This document shows, one piece after another, positions 60,408-64,000 of a stretch of 64,000 nucleotides of DNA. Every line of letters starts with the position of its first letter. Position 1 is the first letter of the stretch. Source of the stretch: Varibaculum massiliense (GTDB taxonomy: Bacteria > Actinomycetota > Actinomycetes > Actinomycetales > Actinomycetaceae). Position numbers and translations under genes: made by a program. The stretch covers positions 992,001-1,056,000 of the forward strand of contig NZ_FNWI01000004.1 in assembly GCF_900106855.1 (NCBI RefSeq). Direction: 5' to 3'. Below the pieces are notes generated by a model. It did no database searches. It was not told where the DNA came from and saw only the letters and a program-made list of their open reading frames with translations.

Positions 60408-62303
60408 TTAGGCATCTATGTCACCTTTGGTGAACTGCGCGTTGTAGAGGCGGGCGTATGCGCCCTCGGCGGCCAGCAACTCTTCATGCGTCCCGGATTC
60501 GACAATATCGCCATGCTCCATCACGAATATCACGTCACTGTCGCGAATAGTGGACAGGCGATGCGCGATTACGAACGAGGTGCGCCCCGCAGTAGCTTTG
60601 GCTACTGCTCGCTGAATTAGCTGCTCCGTGCGGGTATCGACCGAGGAGGTAGCCTCGTCCAGGATCAAAAGCGGCTTATCGGCAAGCATGGCACGGGCGA
60701 TAGTGACCAATTGGCGTTGCCCGCTTGAGAGGGCGGAATCCTCTCGAATCTCGGTATCGAGGCCGTGTGGCAGCTGCGCGACCAGATCGCTAAGCCCGAC
60801 TGCCTTAATCACCTGTTCAAGACGTTCTTCGGGTACCTCCTGGTGGGAATAAATAATGTTTTCCCGCAGGGTCCCTTGGAACATCCAACTGTCTTGCAGC
60901 ACCATCGCGAACTGTGAATCCACGTCCTCGCGGCGCATCGCAGAAAGCGGGGTGCCGTCCAGGAGGATTTCTCCAGAATCCAGTTCGTAAAAACGCATTA
61001 ATAGGTTTACCAGGGTGGTTTTTCCGGCTCCGGTCGGCCCTACGATGGCTACGTTTTGTCCCGGGCAAACCCGCGCCGAAAATCCGTGAATAATTTCTTT
61101 ACCCGGCTGATAGGAGAAGCGGATATCTCGGAACTCTACCTCTCCTTGGGTTACCTCGCTACTCAGGGGAGATTTTTCGGATTCCTCGGGCAGTTCGTCT
61201 TCTTCTAGGATTTCAAAGACGCGCCCTCCAGCAGCTGCCGCTGATTGGAAGGAGGCCGCCGCGGAAGCCAGGTTCGATAAGGGCTGGGTGAAAACCCGGA
61301 TATAGAGCATAAATGCGGCGATTACTCCGATGGTGACATTGCCTTTCACCACCAGGACTGCGCCTAGCACACATACCGCCACGTATCCCAGGTTTCCGAC
61401 GAACCCCATTACCGGCATCATCAGTTGAGAGAGGAAATCGGCGCGCCAAGTGGCGTTGAAAAGCCGCTGGTTACGGCGATTAAACTCGGCGGTGGTGGCG
61501 GCTGCCGCATTGTAGATATTGATGATTCCTTGCCCGGATAAAGATTCTTCAATATGTCCGTTTAGGCTGCCCAGATAGGATTGCCGGCGAATAAAGAAGC
61601 GCTGCGAAAACACCATAATCACGGCGTTGAGGACGAACCCCAGAAGCGTTACTCCCATACCGGCTAACGCCATCCGCCACTCGGTGTACAGCATCATAAA
61701 AGCGGCGCCTACCAGGGTAACTATTCCGGTGATGATGGTGGTGATTGCCGAATGCAGGGTTTGCACCAGGGTGTCAATATCGTTGGTTACCCGGCTCATG
61801 GTGTCGCCGTGACTGGTTTTATCAAAGAAGGACAGCGGGAGATGGTCGATTTTTCGGTCGATAGCGTAGCGCATCCGCTGCCCGGTGCATTGGGTAACCA
61901 CCACCATTATCAGCGATTGTCCCAGGTTAAAGCAGAATCCCAGGACCAGGACGAGGGTTGCCATCCGCAACAAATGAAAGATCCTGTCCATGTCAATACT
62001 GCTGCGCAGCCCCGAGGCAATCACATCGGTTATCAAACCTAAGAACATGGGCATAATCGCAGTTAGCAGCGATCCTACAATTGCCAAAACTGCCGCAAAC
62101 AGGATAGCTATCCGGTAACGCCCTAAGAACTGAGCAAGTCCCCGCACTGACTGGGAGAACTGTCCCTTCTTAGCTTTCTCGTAGACGTTACCGCCGCGCG
62201 GTCCTCCCACGCGCACTGGGGAGATTTTTTCTTTTACTGGCTCTAGCCCGCGCCGCGCCGACTCAACTCGCTGGTCCCACCTGCTCATTTCTGCGTCTTT
62301 CAT
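60408..62303 (-). CDS. ABC exporter, catalytically complete half
   Basis: The 631-residue product has a six-helix exporter domain and an ATPase with Walker A GPTGAGKTT, signature LSSGQRQLV and Walker B LLILDEATSSVD (catalytic Glu present). It pairs with the following partner gene at 62300 (4-nt overlap), which has a degenerate site. The pair resembles heterodimeric multidrug exporters such as TM287/288 or LmrCD. The first 70 residues are polar and basic. Confidence 0.9.
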   Translation of the reverse strand: MKDAEMSRWDQRVESARRGLEPVKEKISPVRVGGPRGGNVYEKAKKGQFSQSVRGLAQFLGRYRIAILFAAVLAIVGSLLTAIMPMFLGLITDVIASGLRSSIDMDRIFHLLRMATLVLVLGFCFNLGQSLIMVVVTQCTGQRMRYAIDRKIDHLPLSFFDKTSHGDTMSRVTNDIDTLVQTLHSAITTIITGIVTLVGAAFMMLYTEWRMALAGMGVTLLGFVLNAVIMVFSQRFFIRRQSYLGSLNGHIEESLSGQGIINIYNAAAATTAEFNRRNQRLFNATWRADFLSQLMMPVMGFVGNLGYVAVCVLGAVLVVKGNVTIGVIAAFMLYIRVFTQPLSNLASAAASFQSAAAAGGRVFEILEEDELPEESEKSPLSSEVTQGEVEFRDIRFSYQPGKEIIHGFSARVCPGQNVAIVGPTGAGKTTLVNLLMRFYELDSGEILLDGTPLSAMRREDVDSQFAMVLQDSWMFQGTLRENIIYSHQEVPEERLEQVIKAVGLSDLVAQLPHGLDTEIREDSALSSGQRQLVTIARAMLADKPLLILDEATSSVDTRTEQLIQRAVAKATAGRTSFVIAHRLSTIRDSDVIFVMEHGDIVESGTHEELLAAEGAYARLYNAQFTKGDIDA

Positions 62304-64000
62304 GCCAACTCCTCCTCAGAGAGTTGGGACAGCGCGATTTCGCGGTAGATCTTCGAGGAGACCATTAGAGACTCATGTGTTCCCCGCGCTACGATTTTGC
62401 CGTGATCAATAACTAGAATCTGGTCGGCCTCCCGCACAGTGGCAATCCGCTGTGCCACAATAATCTGGGTTTTTTCGCGAGCTTTTTCTGCCAGTTCCCC
62501 GCGAATATCCCGGTCAGTCGCATAGTCGAGGGCGCTAAAAGTGTCATCGAAAATCAGGATTTGGGCATCCCTAGCCACTGTCCGCGCGATCGAAATCCGC
62601 TGTTTTTGCCCGCCGGAAAAGTTACTGCCCCCTTGAGCTACTTCTGCCGCGAACTCGCCCTCTTTATCGTCAATAAAATCGCAAGCAGCGGTGTCACCAC
62701 CCTCAACGATATCGGCGGGAGTAATATTTTTTAGCCCTTCCCCAAAGGCGATATTGGAGGCGATAGTGCCGGTGAATAGAGTGATTTTTTGGGGCGAATA
62801 AGCGATTTGGTTGCGTAGGTCGCGCAAGCGCCATTCCCGCACGTCCTTACCGTTAACCAAAACCTGGCCTTCGCGAGGATCATAAACCCGGGGAATCAGG
62901 TTCACCAGGGAAGTTTTTCCGCTGCCGGTGGCTCCAATCAGGGCAACGGTTTGCCCGCGAGCAATTTTCAGATTTATCTGGTGGAGGGCGTCCTCTTCGG
63001 CTCCGGGGTAGCGGAAGGAAACATCTTTAAACTCAATTGCCGGTACTTGTGGGCTTGGGGATTTTTCTTTTCCGAGGGCGAATACGGGTTTGTCTGCAGA
63101 AACTACCGGATCTACTAGGGAGGGTTCGCAATCAAGCACTTCCCGGATGCGACGGTTAGCTACAATCGCGCGGGGAGCAAATACGAACACCATCGCCATC
63201 ATTAGGAAACCACTGATCGCTTGGGTGGCGTACCCAGAAAATATGATCATCTGCGAAAATAGAGTTACTTTCGCGGGACCGGCGGCCGCAGAAATCATGA
63301 AAGCGCCCAAAACATAGATCGCCAGGTTAAGCCCGGAAATCACGGTGTTCATCATGGGCATCATGAAGGAGAAAGAACCGGAAACTACCAAGTGGGTGCG
63401 GGTTAGTTCAGTGTTGGTGGCTTCAAAACGCTTTTCGTGAAAATCCTGGGAACCGTAGGCACGGATAACCCGCACCCCCTCTATATGTTCTCTGGTTACC
63501 CGGTTAAGGTCATCGGTTATCCGCTGCATCCGCATCATCCGCGGCATCACAATCCGCCAAATAACGAAGATCATCACTAGTAGGATCAAAGCCGCAACCC
63601 CGGTAGCGGCAGTCCAAGTAAGGTTCTTCCCTGCGATTTTAATAAGAGCCCAGACGGTGAGAATGGGGGCTTTTACTATCAGCTGACACCCCATCACTAC
63701 AAACATTTGCACCTGAGTGACGTCGTTAGTGGAGCGCGTGATCAGCGAGGGCGCGCCGAAGTGTTCAAAGTCTGCTTCCGGGAGCGAAATTGCCTTGGTA
63801 AACACCGCTTGACGCAGGTTGCGGGCAACAGTGGCACCAATCATTGCCATGCAGTAACCAGTAATGACGGCTACTGCCAGGGATCCAGCGGCGCATCCCA
63901 GCATCTTCGCGCCTTCGATCAGCACCCCGCTGACGGTAGCCCCTGGCTCCACAATCATTTCGGTGATGGTTTGCATATAGTCGATCAGACGCAAATCCAA
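62300..64000 (-). CDS. ABC exporter, degenerate-site half (5' end outside window)
   Basis: At least 566 residues are present; the frame runs into the window edge, so the first part of the membrane domain is missing. The ATPase domain has GATGSGKTS, FSGGQKQRIS and LIFDDTFSALD, in which Asp replaces the catalytic Glu. That substitution is typical for the non-hydrolysing site of heterodimeric exporters. It is cotranscribed with the complete half downstream. Confidence 0.9.
   Translation of the reverse strand: MDLRLIDYMQTITEMIVEPGATVSGVLIEGAKMLGCAAGSLAVAVITGYCMAMIGATVARNLRQAVFTKAISLPEADFEHFGAPSLITRSTNDVTQVQMFVVMGCQLIVKAPILTVWALIKIAGKNLTWTAATGVAALILLVMIFVIWRIVMPRMMRMQRITDDLNRVTREHIEGVRVIRAYGSQDFHEKRFEATNTELTRTHLVVSGSFSFMMPMMNTVISGLNLAIYVLGAFMISAAAGPAKVTLFSQMIIFSGYATQAISGFLMMAMVFVFAPRAIVANRRIREVLDCEPSLVDPVVSADKPVFALGKEKSPSPQVPAIEFKDVSFRYPGAEEDALHQINLKIARGQTVALIGATGSGKTSLVNLIPRVYDPREGQVLVNGKDVREWRLRDLRNQIAYSPQKITLFTGTIASNIAFGEGLKNITPADIVEGGDTAACDFIDDKEGEFAAEVAQGGSNFSGGQKQRISIARTVARDAQILIFDDTFSALDYATDRDIRGELAEKAREKTQIIVAQRIATVREADQILVIDHGKIVARGTHESLMVSSKIYREIALSQLSEEELA

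Overview
The window is a stretch of actinobacterial chromosome. Diagnostic content includes the complete fhaA-fhaB-pstP-rodA-pbpA-pknA-pknB cluster next to a class E sortase and crgA, an LytR_C protein, an rpoBC operon, GTG/TTG starts and one likely leaderless promoter. Moderate base composition, small intergenic gaps and protein character fit the Actinomycetaceae (a Varibaculum- or Mobiluncus-like organism is my guess; the sequence alone does not prove the genus).

Region 1 (1-9766) looks like one end of an integrated mobile element abutting the 3' end of tRNA-Arg(ACG). From the tRNA leftwards it carries a divergent XRE/excisionase-like HTH pair, an operon of winged-helix replication-type proteins (8750-6096), and a tightly overlapping operon (5972-1444) for three SipW-type exported proteins, the SipW-type signal peptidase, a wall-anchored protein with an LAVTG sorting motif, two tiny membrane proteins and a secreted protein ending in a DUF11/DUF7507-like domain. 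That operon is bracketed by two near-identical repeats of about 82 bp, each with a perfect 13-bp palindrome. Further left lie genes for a TrbC/VirB2-like small membrane protein and two unknowns. Integrase and relaxase are not in the window.

Region 2 (9767-28757) is mostly housekeeping: structured intergenic DNA, argR-argS, a fructosamine kinase, an HtrA-like protease, a secreted snapalysin-like metalloprotease, rpoC-rpoB and a CydDC-like ABC exporter pair. Region 3 (28863-36062) has LytR_C, an NCS2 uracil permease, an AT-richer lipoprotein/membrane-fusion/ABC export cassette, a thioesterase and tRNA-Leu. Region 4 (36400-46926) is the cell-wall growth and Ser/Thr phosphosignalling cluster, followed by sortase E and crgA.

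Region 5 (46927-56556) holds iolG-iolE, rpmG with tRNA-Met/Thr/Tyr, a large membrane protein, a polar amino-acid ABC transporter and a DUF4143 ATPase. Region 6 (56557-64000) has 23-nt tandem iterons flanking a PASTA membrane protein with an upstream C11 tract, the complete three-gene AmmeMemoRadiSam system (amrS-amrA-amrB), and a heterodimeric ABC exporter cut by the window edge.

The best candidates for little-described biology are the SipW/LAXTG operon bounded by palindromic repeats, the AmmeMemoRadiSam operon, and the iteron/poly-C locus beside it.
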